Source: Ryuthela nishihirai (Eukaryota; Arthropoda; Arachnida; Araneae; Heptathelidae). From it: a DNA stretch of 64,000 nt. Under the pieces are notes generated by a model. The model was not told the origin of the DNA. It did no database searches and saw nothing but the letters and a program-made list of their open reading frames with translations. Below are positions 43,942-54,897 of this stretch, in pieces. The DNA is taken from NCBI GenBank assembly GCA_038380435.1, contig JAWZYU010000025.1, forward strand, positions 50,600,691 to 50,664,690, in the 5' to 3' direction. The position numbers were made by a program, and so were the translations under genes. The number at the start of each line of letters is the position of its first letter. Position 1 is the first letter of the stretch.

Positions 43942-44246
43942 TTTCTAAGGTTGGGGGAGGGGACCCACTGGAATAGCTGTTGGGAGACAGATGGTAGTCT
44001 CCCGTCAAGGCCATCCAGCGTGTTCTTTAACGTGCACAGGGTATGGCTCTCCCGCACACGGGGCACACGGCTTAACGTCCCATCCGACGGACGGCGGCCT
44101 TTCAAAGCCCATCGGTGTCCCCTACTGACCGTGGGCAGGGCGGGGATTTTTGCGGAGATAAATCTCAAGCTGACCCAGCTGGGACTCGAGCGGGAGAACT
44201 GCAGATTACGAGCCTGGCGCGCTACCGACTGAACCACCCCTGCCCC
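43942..44246 (-). mobile_element. SINE-A lacking its 3' end, minus strand
   Basis: Begins inside the element at AAGGTTGGGGGAGGGGACC and runs to the 5' head ACTGAACCACCCCTGCCCC. B-box complement: GGGACTCGAGCGGG (altered). Loss of the 3' 80 bp is unusual for a retroposon and implies a later deletion or rearrangement. Confidence 0.88.
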
Positions 44247-44849
44247 TTCTCCTGGCTGATTTTGGAACAAAATATCTCATAAAAAAACACTTAAAAATAT
44301 AAGCTAATTTAAAATTGCTTAATTTAATCCAATACTTCATTTGCATCACTTAATGATGAATCGCCTCTATCCAGTTGTCTAGATAAATTATCTATTGAGA
44401 CACAAAATCGGAAACGATTAAATCTACTTCCTAAACCTCTTTCATAAAATTCAACTTCTTCACTAAGGAGAGCAACAAACCACATCGAAGATATTTGCGG
44501 AGCTTTTCAAATTTGTTGCTCGAAAGCCTTTAGCAAGTCAATTACATACCAAATGGCATTACTGATACTCGGTCCAAGGATCACACTGTTTACTCAATTC
44601 CTGTGCATGCCTAGAATAAATGAAAAGGACGTGAAAGGGCAGTTCGTTCGCTTCTAAAGTAAATAAATGTGCATTAAGACACCTTACATTGCCTTTCCAA
44701 AGCCATTTGGTCAACAACTTTATTCTTGAATATTCTTCCAAGAAAACACTGAATTGGTGATGCTATTAGCAAAATCAATATCCAAGTACTTAAAATAATT
44801 GGAATTCATTTTTTTTTTAGAAAAAAATATCTATCTCTTCAATCCCAAT
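44247..44849. other. Unassigned AT-rich DNA
   Basis: No feature recognised. Confidence 0.4.
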
Positions 44850-45445
44850 ATTGGCTGGATTACTTTACGTCTGAGCGCCACTTTTTTGCCCACAATGGAC
44901 TAAATGGCCAGGTCACAAGGACACCAAAGGCTCAGAGAATGTTGGGAAGAGGGACCCAATAGATAGATGGTAGACTCCCGTCAAGGCCATCCAGTGTGCT
45001 CTTTAACGTGCTGACGGTATGGATCTCTCCCGCACACTGAACTACGGCTTAACGTCCCATCCGATGGGCGGCGACCTTTCTAAGCCCATTGGTGTCCCCT
45101 ACTGACCCGATGGCAGGGCGGCGGCCTTTCTAAGCCCATTGGTGGCCCCTACTGACCCGATGGCAGGGCGGCGGCCTTTCTAAGCCCATTGGTGTCCCCT
45201 ACTGACCCGATGGCAGGGCGGCGGCCTTTCTAAACCCATTGGTGTCCCCTACTGACCCGATGGCAGGGCGGCGGCCTTTCTAAGCCCATTGGTGTCCCCT
45301 ACTGACCGATGGCAGGGCGGCGGCTTTTCTAAACCCATTGGTGTCCCCTACTGACCCGATGGCAGGGCGGCGGCCTTTCTAAGCCCATTGGTGTCCCCTA
45401 CTGACCCGATGGCAGGGCGGCGAGTTGTGCGGAGATAACCCCAGA
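44850..45445 (-). mobile_element. SINE-A whose centre expanded into a tandem array
   Basis: On the plus strand the tail (GGATTACTTTACGTCTGAGC) and body up to GGCTTAACGTCCCATCCGAT are ordinary SINE-A. At 45061 the next segment repeats (see 45061-45421). After the array only GAGTTGTGCGGAGATAACC of the SINE remains; the tRNA-like head is gone. Confidence 0.85.
45061..45421 (+). repeat. 50-bp minisatellite derived from SINE-A
   Basis: About seven copies of CGGCGGCCTTTCTAAGCCCA plus TTGGTGTCCCCTACTGACCC and GATGGCAGGG. The word TAAGCCCATT (or TAAACCCATT) recurs at 45081, 45131, 45181, 45231 and 45281, then with a 49-bp step. Every unit equals the SINE-A segment that normally reads GGCGGCCTTTCCAAGCCCAT through CCGTGGGCAGGG. 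Confidence 0.93.
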
Positions 45446-46017
45446 GGATACAATGTAAAGAAAATAATGAAAATGACCTTTTTTTCATCTCATTAATATA
45501 GCTTATTTATCATAGGCAATTTTGTAAAGACAATCCTAATTTTTACAAATGACAGTATCAAAGAATTCTCACTAAAAGAACAGTAAATAAAAATCAGTTT
45601 AACGTCATCATTGTTCTTTTATTTTAGAAAGTATTAACTGGAAATGATTTCGGGCATGGCTCCAGCGAGCTGATCGTCAAACATAATTTAAGTTTCCACT
45701 TTTTTCTTTGTGAAAAATATAAGTAAAAAAAATAAATAATTTCTTTTTATCATAGTTTCAACCCTTCAATCGTCTTTTATTAATCAAAAATAAGCACCAT
45801 TAAGTCTTTGACAATTTTGTTGATACATTTTCCTTCATTGAGGAAACGCTCTTAATGATTAAATTTACTCAAGAGTTTTCAGTTTCCTCAAATCAATTCT
45901 AATATTTTTCTTTCCAAATAACAGTAGTATTTTAAATTTGTCTACAATTAATTACTATATAAATATTTTAAATTTTGTACCAGCCTATAATATAGAAAAT
46001 TGAAAAAAAATTGTTTC
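45446..46017. other. Unassigned AT-rich DNA
   Basis: No feature recognised. Confidence 0.4.
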
Positions 46018-48410
46018 TGGTGGCCGAGTGGTTAGTGACTGATCAAAGGGTTCGTGACCCGGATAAGGCCTCGATGTTTCTGTTGTCTTTCTACCATGGT
46101 CTCCGTCTTCCTCACAGATCTTATGGAGTATTCTTCTTCACAGATCTTATGGAGTATTCTTCTTCACAGATCTTATGGAGTATTCTTCTTCACACATCTT
46201 ATGGAGTATTCTTCTTCACACATCTTATGGAGTATTCTTCTTCACACATCTTATGGAGTATTCTTCTTCACACATCTTATGGAGTATTCTTCTTCACACA
46301 TCTTATGGAGTATTCTTCTTCACAGATCTTATGGAGTATTCTTCACAGATCTTATGGAGTATTCTTCTTCACAGATCTTATGGAGTATTCTTCTTCACAG
46401 ATCTTATGGAGTATTCTTCTTCACAGATCATATGGAGTATTCTTCTTCACAGATCATATGGAGTATTCTTCTTAACAGATCTTATGGAGTATTCTTCTTC
46501 ACAGATCTTATGGAGTATTCTTCTTCACAGATCTTATGGAGTATTCTTCTTCACAGATCTTATGGAGTATTCTTCTTCACAGAACTTATGGAGTATTCTT
46601 CTTCACAGAACTTATGGAGTATTCTTCTTCACAGATCTTATGGAGTATTCTTCTTCACAGATCTTATGGAGTATTCTTCTTCACAGTTCTTATGGAGTAT
46701 TCTTCTTCACAGATCTTATGGAGTATTCTTCTTCACAGATCTTATGGAGTATTCTTCTTCACAGATCATATGGAGTATTCTTCTTCACAGATCATATGGA
46801 GTATTCTTCTTAACAGATCTTATGGAGTATTCTTCTTCACAGATCTTATGGAGTATTCTTCTTCACAGATCTTATGGAGTATTCTTCTTCACAGATCTTA
46901 TGGAGTATTCTTCTTCACAGATCTTATGGAGTATTCTTCTTCACAGAACTTATGGAGTATTCTTCTTCACAGATCTTATGGAGTATTCTTCTTCACAGAT
47001 CTTATGGAGTATTCTTCTTCACAGTTCTTATGGAGTATTCTTCTTCACAGATCTTATGGAGTATTCTTCTTTACAGATCTTATGGAGTATTCTTCTTCAC
47101 AGATCTTATGGTGTACTCTTCTTCACATATCTTATGGAGTATTCTTCTTCACAGATCTTATGGAGTATTCTTCTTCACAGATCTTATGGAGTATTCTTCT
47201 TCACAGTTCTTATGGAGTATTCTTCTTCACAGATCTTATGGAGTATTCTTCTTCACAGATCTTATGTAGTATTCTTCTTCACGGATCTTATGGAGTATTC
47301 TTCTTCACAGATCTTATGGAGTATTCTTCTTCACAGATCTTATGGAGTATTCTTCTTCACAGATCTTATGGTGTACTCTTCTTCACAGATCTTATGGAGT
47401 ACTCTTCTTCACAGATCTTATGGAGTATTCTTCTTCACAGATCTTATGGAGTATTCTTCTTCACAGATCTTATGTAGTATTCTTCTTCACGGATCTTATG
47501 GAGTATTCTTCTTCACAGATCTTATGGAGTATTCTTCTTCACAGATCTTATGGAGTATTCTTCTTCACAGATCTTATGGTGTACTCTTCTTCACAGATCT
47601 TATGGAGTACTCTTCTTCACAGATCTTATGGAGTATTCTTCTTCACAGATCTTATGGAGTATTCTTCTTCACAGATCTTATGGAGTATTCTTCTTCACAG
47701 TTCTTATGGAGTATTCTTCTTCACAGATCTTATGGAGTATTCTTCTTCACAGTTCTTATGGAGTATTCTTCTTCACAGTTCTTATGGAGTATTCTTCTTC
47801 ACAGATCTTATGAAGTATTCTTCTTCACAGTTCTTATGGAGTATTCTTCTTCACAGATCTTATGGAGTATTCTTCTTCACAGATCTTATGGAGTATTCTT
47901 CTTCACAGATCTTATGGAGTATTCTTCTTCACAGATCTTATGGAGTATTCTTCTTCACAGATCTTATGGAGTATTCTTCTTCACAGATCTTATGGAGTAT
48001 TCTTCTTCACAGATCTTATGGAGTATTCTTCTTTACAGATCTTATGGAGTATTCTTCTTCACAGATCTTATGGAGTATTCTTCTTCACAGATCTTATTGA
48101 GTATTCTTCTTTACAGATCTTATGGAGTAATCTTCTTCACAGATCTTATGGAGTATCTTCTTCACAGATCTTATGGAGTATTCTTCTTCACAGATCTTAT
48201 GGAGTATTCTTCTTCACAGATCTTATGGAGTATTCTTCTTCACAGATCTTATGGAGTATTCTTCTTCACAGATCTTATGGAGTATTCTTTTTCACAGATC
48301 TTATGAAGTATTCTTCTTCACAGATCTTATGGAGTATTAAACAGACAGGCTCCTGTCAGACCTCTGTGGCAAGAAACTGCTTGAGGGATTATTCATTATT
48401 TTCATTTTTA
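46018..48410 (+). mobile_element. SINE-B split by an internally grown minisatellite
   Basis: The 5' part (46018-46111) has GTGGCCGAGTGGTTAGTGAC, a damaged B-box (GGTTCGTGACCC) and CTACCATGGTCTCCGTCTTC. The 3' part (48339-48410) resumes with AAACAGACAGGCTCCTGTCA, GACCTCTGTGGCAAG and CTGCTTGAGGG. The 2.2-kb array between them occupies the site that normally reads CAGATCTTCTACTATGGCAT. Confidence 0.88.
46112..48338 (+). repeat. 26-bp minisatellite, about 86 copies, born inside SINE-B
   Basis: Unit CACAGATCTTATGGAGTATT plus CTTCTT. Variants include CACACATCTT at the start, CAGAACTT, CAGTTCTT, CAGATCATAT and GGTGTACTC. Variant patterns recur in blocks (the AACTT/GTTCTT/ATCATAT series near 46430-46830; GTGTACTC near 47110, 47370 and 47580), pointing to block-wise duplication. 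26 is not a multiple of three and the unit has no forward stop, so all three forward frames stay open (up to about 750 codons reading SYGVFFFTDLMEYSSSQILW-type cycles). I regard these as non-coding. Confidence 0.96.
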
Positions 48411-48584
48411 GCGGCATTCATTTCTGCCCATGTAGTTTACGAGCTGTGAGATAATTTTTTAACTAACTTGGCTCGGGTCCAGTAATTATTCGAAATGGTT
48501 CTGATTCCGACTCGAAACTTTGAACCCGAACTTTAGTGTATACTTGACAGGGCAGGATTTGAGGGACATGGGGGGATAGAATGC
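48411..48584. other. Unassigned DNA
   Basis: No feature recognised. Confidence 0.35.
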
Positions 48585-48760
48585 TAATGAGCGTACTGGA
48601 GGCCAAAAAAATTACTAAACTTGTGCATATTTCACGCATTTTTCAAGGATATTTTTAAAAAGTTCTAAAACGAAGGTGGAAATGTTGCACTGCAATGGAA
48701 ATTCAATCTCTCTTCCCCCCCCCCCCCCCATTATTTTTTATAGATTCGGGCCTGTTCGAT
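48585..48760 (+). repeat. Dispersed repeat E, copy 2
   Basis: Counterpart of 33830-34020, including the closing C-rich run (here about 14 Cs at 48715-48730) and TTTTTTATAGATTCGGGCC against CTTTTTTGTAGATCCGTCC. Confidence 0.6.
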
Positions 48761-49308
48761 GACATTAGGAATTATTCATCAAACATTATGCTGCATTTTA
48801 AGAATAGCGCACCCTGCGTATTAAATACAATTTACCGCAGAGTGTAAAATACTTCAATAGAACAAGAGTGTAACTATTAAAGCATTACTGTGTTAAACAA
48901 TTTTTTATGAGTATTTACAATAGTTAATAAGTCTCTTAACACTTTGATTATGGGTGAAATTCGATGGAAGTCAGAAATTTAGTTTCATCTGAAATTTCTG
49001 GTGAAACTTATGAAGTATAACTGATCCAATCCAGTTGACTACAGAAATGTCTAGATTCATGTAGCCCATCCATAATGTGTTGATTGAGACAGTGCACAAC
49101 ATTTGAAAGTTGATTTATATATAGAAATAGCGTCTAAGACAGAGGTGGCTCTAAAGCATTCTAAAACATGGCTCTCGATGAAGGCATTTGACCTCTTGAC
49201 TTCTTTTGGATTTAACATTCAACTGTGAATAATTTTGTTCATGATGATTTTCATTAAAAACAGGCACCAGAGAAGGTTCGAAGACGATAATCTGAAAGCA
49301 CTGATATA
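48761..49308. other. Unassigned AT-rich DNA
   Basis: No feature recognised. Confidence 0.4.
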
Positions 49309-49316
49309 ATTTACAT

Positions 49317-49594
49317 CAGGCGTGTCCAACCCGCGGCCCTGGACAGCTAGTAATGCGGCCCACAAAATCGTAAAACTTACGTTTTTCAACATGATTATGT
49401 GATTTTCAGCGAGTTTTTGATATCCCACTAGTTTCATGTTGCCCTTTTTTCAATTTTATAATAAAAAACATAAGAAAATAAATGAAGTTTTATTATTCAT
49501 ATACATTAACTATATTACATATTTTATGTGCGGCCCAAAACAATTCATATTCACTCAATGTGGCCCAGGGAAGTCAAAAGGTTGGACACGCATG
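49317..49594. mobile_element. hAT-like MITE, 278 bp, with 8-bp target-site duplication
   Basis: Perfect 8-bp duplication ATTTACAT at 49309-49316 and 49595-49602. Termini CAGGCGTGTCC and, inverted, CATGCGTGTCC. Inner parts carry CGGCCC words typical of hAT termini (CCAACCCGCGGCCCTGG on the left; TGTGGCCCAGGG and GTGCGGCCCAAAAC on the right). The centre is AT-rich without a frame. Non-autonomous. Confidence 0.9.
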
Positions 49595-49602
49595 ATTTAC
49601 AT

Positions 49603-50053
49603 ACTTTAAATACACCCGAAATTTGAATAAGTTGATGAAAAAGACTAACTCAAAATCACACTTAAGAATGGCAGTTTTTTTTATTAAATAATAGTTTTCA
49701 AAAGTTTTATTGTATACACTAGAACATAAGAATTTTTAAATTATGCGTTACGTTTTATTTTTGTTAATAAAATAATTGCGGGTTTTTATCTATTTTTTGT
49801 TATAGTTTTTATCTAATAAAAATTATAATTTCTGTCTTTCAAAATTATTTGGTTTGCCCTTTTTTTTTTTGACCGTTTTGGCTCTTGGCCCAATAAAGAT
49901 TCCCGACCGATGATTAAGAGATTTGTGCCTTTTTAAGGACAGCCTTTTTTATGGATAAAATTCGAATTTTATGGATTACCAACAACTTTGTTAGAAACAG
50001 GCATTTTACATAGAAATATTATGCTATCTTTAAGTGAAAACCTCTTAGGAACT
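49603..50053. other. Unassigned AT-rich DNA
   Basis: No feature recognised. Confidence 0.4.
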
Positions 50054-50215
50054 GCATGGTTCGAGTCCCGGGTAAGGCATGGCTGTTTGTGTTGTTTTCT
50101 GCTGAGGTCCTGCCATCCTGTCAGATCTTCTACTATGGCATATAAACTGACAGGCTCCTGTCAGACCTCTGTGGCAAGCAGCTGTTTGAGGGGGTATTTA
50201 TTCATTTTATTTTTA
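50054..50215 (+). mobile_element. SINE-B, 5'-truncated
   Basis: Begins at the B-box (GGTTCGAGTCCCGGG) and retains the body and the 3' end GCAGCTGTTTGAGGGGG with TATTTATTCATTT. The A-box half is missing. Confidence 0.9.
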
Positions 50216-50434
50216 TCTTAAAGTACGTTCCAGTTCGAAAATAACTTTCTCTAGTGATTCTTTTCACTACTGAAATGACGTTCTATAGTGATGATTTTCA
50301 TTTGTCTAAGAAGTTAACATTCCAACAAAAACATAACAAAAACTTTCACACCACAACAAACCTACATGTCGTTATTATTGTAGAATATTACATCATCATC
50401 ATCATCATCATCATCATCCTCAAGCAGCCATGGG

Positions 50435-51277
50435 CTACGGAGGTCCAACCAGACCGCGCAGTTTAATTCTCCAAGCATATCTGTCCTGAGCTACATCTGC
50501 TGCATCTGGCCACTGTACACCAATTCTAACAAGGTCCTGTTTGACATTGTCTGCCCACCGCATCCTAGGTCTCCCCCTCCTTCTGAGGCCTCTAGGCACA
50601 CTGTTCATAACCCTATTCGCCAATCTATAATTATCCATACGGGCAACATGGCCAAACCAGCGGAGTCTCTCTCTGCACAATATGCTGCTTAAAGGAGGTT
50701 GCAGATTCCTTTGCCTAATCTCATCATTAGTTACAAAGTTGAACCACCTAATGCCCAAGATACTGCGTAAGCATCTGGAATCAAAAGCATCTAGTTTCCT
50801 GTTATCTTGCTTACACAGCGTCCAAGTTTCACTACCATAACTAACCCTAGAAAGAACCAAACTATTATACAGTCTAATTTTAGTCTTTAGGTGTATACGC
50901 CTATTTCTCCACAATCTCGATAGATTCTTAAAAGTCCCGGCAGCAATACCTATTCGTCTGTTAATCTCATGCCGCACATCAAAAGCATCAGTTACGCAGC
51001 TCCCAAGGTAATTAAACTGTGACACCTGCTCAAGACTGCAACCATTCAGATTAACTGAATCACAACCTGCCTGACCAATTTTCATCACTTTAGTTTTCTC
51101 TCTGTTTATAACCAAACCTACTGTACTACCAGTCTCATCAACAGTTCGAATGAAAGAGTTCATCTCATCAACATCATTTGCCAAAAGGGCTAAATCATCA
51201 GCATAATCTAAATCAGAAATTTTCGTATCTCCAGACCAATTAAGGCCAAAATCTTTCCCTTGAAGTGAATTTCGCAT
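50435..51277 (-). pseudogene. LINE reverse transcriptase, downstream part with YADD
   Basis: A 280-residue frame that continues the reverse transcriptase after the frameshift at about 51288. It begins MRNSLQGKDFG, then carries the catalytic LDYADDLALLAND (motif C) near residues 23-35, FNYLGSCVTD (about 90), a thumb-like segment SYGSETWTL (about 146-154), and a C-terminal basic region with RWFGHVARM and RGLRRRGRPRMRWADN. It ends LRGLVGPP, about 18 bp before the (GAT)n tail. YADD is intact, so only the single frameshift, the 5' truncation and the changed SDH separate this copy from an active-looking frame. Copy 2 at 59802-62021 is more decayed. Confidence 0.9.
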
Positions 51278-53019
51278 AACATAATCAACACCAAACTAAA
51301 GAGAAAAGGATACAAGATGCACCCTTGTCGAACACCAGACGTAATGCTAAACCAATTGCTACAAGACTTACCAACTCTCACACATGACTCAGTGTTATTA
51401 TAGAGAGCTTTCATTATGTTAATTAACTTGTCTGGTACACCATATGATCTCACAATCAACCACAAATTATGACGATCAACAGAGTCGAAAGCCTTTTTGA
51501 AATCAACAAAGCTAGCAACCAAAGGTTTCTGAAACTCTAGACATTTCTCAAGAATCTGCCTAAGTGAAAATATCTGATCTACACATCCCCTACCACTTCT
51601 GAATCCACATTGCTCATCACGCAATTGCCTGTCAACCAGATTCTTAATTCTATTAAGCACAATCATGGAAAGAACTTTACCTGGAACGGAGAGTAGGCTG
51701 ATACCCCTATAGTTATCACAAGAACTGCGATCACCTTTTTTGAAAATAGGGATAATAATAGCTGTGGTAAAATCTTTAGGAACCATGCCTTTATCATAAA
51801 AGATATTCAGAATTTCAGTCATCCAAGTGGTAACCGAAACATTTCCAGCTCTAAGCATTTCTGCAGTAATTTCATCTACCCCTGGGGATTTATGAAGTTT
51901 AAGTTTAGAAACAGCCAAAATAACTTCAGATTGCGTTATAGGGCCAACATTAAAACCACCAATGCATCTATCATCATTGCAAACAATGAGAGTAGAACTA
52001 ACCACATTCTTTAGAACATCACTGAAATGCTCAGCCCACCTAGCCATGACAGAATCCTCACCTTCTATAACCTTGCCTTGTTTATCCTTCAATCCCTGTA
52101 TACCTGTTCGTTTTCTACCACACAAAACATTAACTATCTGGTACAGCTCTCTGCTGTTGTGCTGTCTAACTGCTTCCTCAGCTTTGTCAGCAAGGCCATC
52201 AAGCCAAAGATTCTTATCAGTAGCTAACTGATCCTTTACACGTTTATTAAGTTCTTTGTAATGCTTTCTATTAGGACTAGTAGGGTACTGATTAAGGACA
52301 TTCCTGCAGTTCCTTCTTTCTGAAATAAGCTCAAGTGCCTTATCACTTAAATAATTCTGCCTCCTCTGCTCCTTTTTCCCTAAAAGAGTACTGTTAGTTT
52401 CCAAAAAAGCCTGTTTAAAATGGCCCCATTCTTCCTCAACTTCAGTATTAAGCAAACCATGACTGTCATAATGACTAAGTAACCTATCATGGTAAGCTTT
52501 AGCTATAACTGGGTCTTTCAGAGCTTCAGTATTAAAGGAAAAATTTTTAACCCTAGCACAACACTTTTTAAGTTTAAGTTGCAAGACACTTTTAACAAGG
52601 TAATGTTCAGATCCAATTTCAGCTCCCCTATATGCCCTGGTATTTCTAACAGAACTAGCCCATTTGCTGTTAATTAATATATAATCAATCATATTCTTAT
52701 GCAGCCCATCAGGTGAAACCCATGTGTATTTATGTATGTCGCGGTGTTTGTAATATGTGTTAGTTATTCTGAAACCATTGAGTTTACTTACCTGTAGGAG
52801 ACGTTGCCCATTGCCATTGCAGCTACCAATACCAAAAGGGCCCATTACTCCTCCCCAAAGGTCAGAGTCGGTACCAACTTTGACATTGAAGTCACCAAGA
52901 ACAAGGGTAATATCTCCTTTCTTGACAGAATTCAAAATATCCTGAAGTTGTCTGTAAAACCTATCCTTCTCATCCTCATCAGAATCCTCAGTGGGGGCAT
53001 AACAGCAGATAACATTCAA
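51208..53019 (-). pseudogene. LINE endonuclease-reverse transcriptase, upstream part (frameshifted)
   Basis: An open frame of about 603 residues, extendable upstream to about 53090. Endonuclease C-terminal half: NVICCYAPTEDSDED at the start, LVLGDFNVKVG (about 40-50), MIDYILINSKW (about 110-120) and GAEIGSEHYLV (about 130-140), where family members normally have SDH; D to E at this catalytic position probably weakens cleavage. The reverse transcriptase follows: PIFKKGDRSSCDNYRGISLL, CGFRSGRGCVDQI, ASFVDFKKAFDSVDRHNLW (motif A with its aspartate) and SGVRQGC (motif B). The frame breaks at about 51288, where copy 2 has one extra base (CAATAACC against CAACACC on the plus strand). Motif C therefore falls in another frame. 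The product would have primed reverse transcription at nicked genomic targets. The N-terminal half of the endonuclease is absent. Confidence 0.9.
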
Positions 53020-53095
53020 GTCTTTAATGCTTGTCTGAAATTTTGCTGTACACTTTACAGAAAATTGGAAGTAATTGCTTTGCTAACAGTTCTTC

Positions 53096-54021
53096 ACACT
53101 CCCCACGCAAAAACCAAATATCAGCAGGTAGCGGCATAGTAGCGCCATCTACCGTAAAGCATAAACATTGCAACGACGGAGCAGACTTTTAACTTCATGT
53201 GACGATGCACAAACACACGCGCAAAAAAACGGCACCTCCAACTAACAGCAGAGGAAAACGAAAAAAAAAACAGCAACACGGCATTAAAAGAAACGGCGTT
53301 CTGTTTAATTAGAAAATTAATTAACTTATTTGAATGTGTTTGGTTGCCGCAACGAATAAAAGTTCAAATGAGCAAAAATAACAAAAGTACAGCAATCTCT
53401 TTTGTGCCGAAACTAATTAAGTTCTTATTTCTTCACAACATATTAGCGCGAGCCAAATTACTCATTAATATTAAAACCGTTTGTTTTGCTGATATAATTA
53501 AAAGAGATTTAAGCGTACGGCGAATGGTTCTCTGTTTCACTCTTCTTCGAGAAGTAAAGAAACGAACAATAGGAAAAGGGTGCACTGGAGAGCCCAGGCC
53601 TTACAGCAAAGCCTCAGGGTGGACCTCACGAGCACAGAATAAACGCATTTCCTCTTCCTAATTGGGCATTCGTCAATTTCGATCGTTACCACGATTGGCA
53701 AGAAAATAGCTCGCTTGTTGAGTTAAAGTGTAACACTCTTGCCTCAATGTATGCATTTTTCTAAGGCAGCGTTTTCGAGAGTAGCTCCAACCTTTTGGAG
53801 TGGATAAAAAAGCAACTCCAGAAAGCATGCCACGCGGTAAAAAGTCACGAGTCTCTTTCAACAGACTCTAAATTATAAATCCTATTAGCTTTGGCGTAAA
53901 AACGAACAAAATGTTGATAATGTAACTTGAGGCTTTCTCTCTAATGCGGGAGGCAGGAAATATGCTAGAAGCGCCTACGTGTACATGATGGTCAAAAAGT
54001 CACTGTTCTTAATTATTTATT
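53096..54021. other. Unassigned DNA
   Basis: No gene recognised. A 105-codon frame (53344-53661) and a 62-codon minus frame lack recognisable motifs. AGCGCCATCTACC-type words near 53131 are common in arthropod repeats, but I cannot assign them. Confidence 0.4.
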
Positions 54022-54376
54022 TGGGTTTGTTTTGACTCTGAGCGGCACTTTTTTTGCACACAATGGGCTAAATGACCTGGTCACGAGGACCCCGAGAAGG
54101 TTGGGGGAAGGGCACCCACTGGACAGCTGTTATGAGACATGTAAGCCTACCGTCAAAGCCATCCAGTGTGTTCTATAAAGTACATAAGGTATGGCTCTCC
54201 TACACACAGAACCACAGCTTAACGTCGTTTACGATGGATGGCGCCTTTCCAAGCCCATCGCAAAACTCCCCTATACCGAGGGCGGGGAGTTTGCGGAGAT
54301 AAATCTCGACGTTGGCCCAGGGGGACTCACCTGAAAACTACAGATTACAAGCCTGGCGTTCTACCGACTGAGCCAA
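54022..54376 (-). mobile_element. SINE-A, diverged, minus strand
   Basis: From TGGGTTTGTTTTGACTCTG to GTTCTACCGACTGAGCCA. The B-box complement is damaged (GGGGGACTCACCTGAAAAC). Several short deletions. Confidence 0.88.
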
Positions 54377-54443
54377 CCTGATCTCTCAATTACTCTAATA
54401 GTGGCAATTTTGTTTTGGTTTTATGCACGATCACAAGTAGGAA

Positions 54444-54836
54444 GGTGGGGCGGGGGTGGCTCAGTCGGTTGCGCGCCAGGCTCGTAATCTGTAGTTCCCA
54501 GGTTCGAGTCCCAGCTGGGTCAGCGTTGAGATTTATCTCCGCAAAATTCCCCGCCCTGCCCACGGTCAGTAGGGGACACCGATGGGCTTGGAAAGGCCGC
54601 CGTCCGTCGGATGGGACGTTAAGCCGTGGCCCCGTGTGCGGGAGAGCCATACCCTGTGCACGTTAAAGAACACGCTGGATGGCCTTTGACGAGAGGCTAC
54701 CATCTGTCTCCCAACAGCTGTTCCAGTGGGTCCCCTAACCTTCTCTGAGCCTTCGGGGTCCATGTAACCTGGCCATTTAGCCCATGATGTGCAAAAAAAG
54801 TGCCGTTCAGAGGTAAAACAACCCAACAACCCAACC
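54444..54836 (+). mobile_element. SINE-A, full length with target-site duplication
   Basis: Intact head (A-box TGGCTCAGTCGG, B-box GGTTCGAGTCC). The tail has an extra repeat: AACAACCCAACAACCCAAC. Flanked by CAAGTAGGAA at 54434-54443 and 54837-54846. The C-rich region after GGTCCCC is shortened. Confidence 0.94.
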
Positions 54837-54897
54837 CAAGTAGGAAAGTAGACTTGCTTGACTGTCTATCGTTGATACTATTTCGGTATAATCTATC

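Larger units (their letters stand above)
50391..53095 (-). mobile_element. Non-LTR retrotransposon (LINE), copy 1, 5'-truncated
   Basis: On the minus strand it runs from a truncated apurinic-type endonuclease through reverse transcriptase to a 3' end GGCTGCTTGAGG followed by a (GAT)n tail (50391-50417 on the plus strand). The 5' boundary near 53095 is set by an in-frame stop just upstream of recognisable endonuclease. The 3' untranslated part is very short: the frame ends about 18 bp before the tail. Clade is undecided; motif style recalls RTE- or Jockey-type elements and needs a phylogeny. No target-site duplication was seen. Confidence 0.92.

Noticed and set aside
46054..48306. A 750-codon open frame resembling a hydrophobic repeat protein
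   Set aside because: Same arithmetic for the 26-bp unit; the array demonstrably lies inside a SINE-B.
50435..53019. Host gene encoding a reverse transcriptase or endonuclease
   Set aside because: 5' truncation, (GAT)n tail, frameshift and a second decayed copy show it is a LINE, not a domesticated gene.
53344..53661. 105-codon open frame downstream of the LINE
   Set aside because: No recognisable domain or context; length is within chance for AT-moderate DNA.
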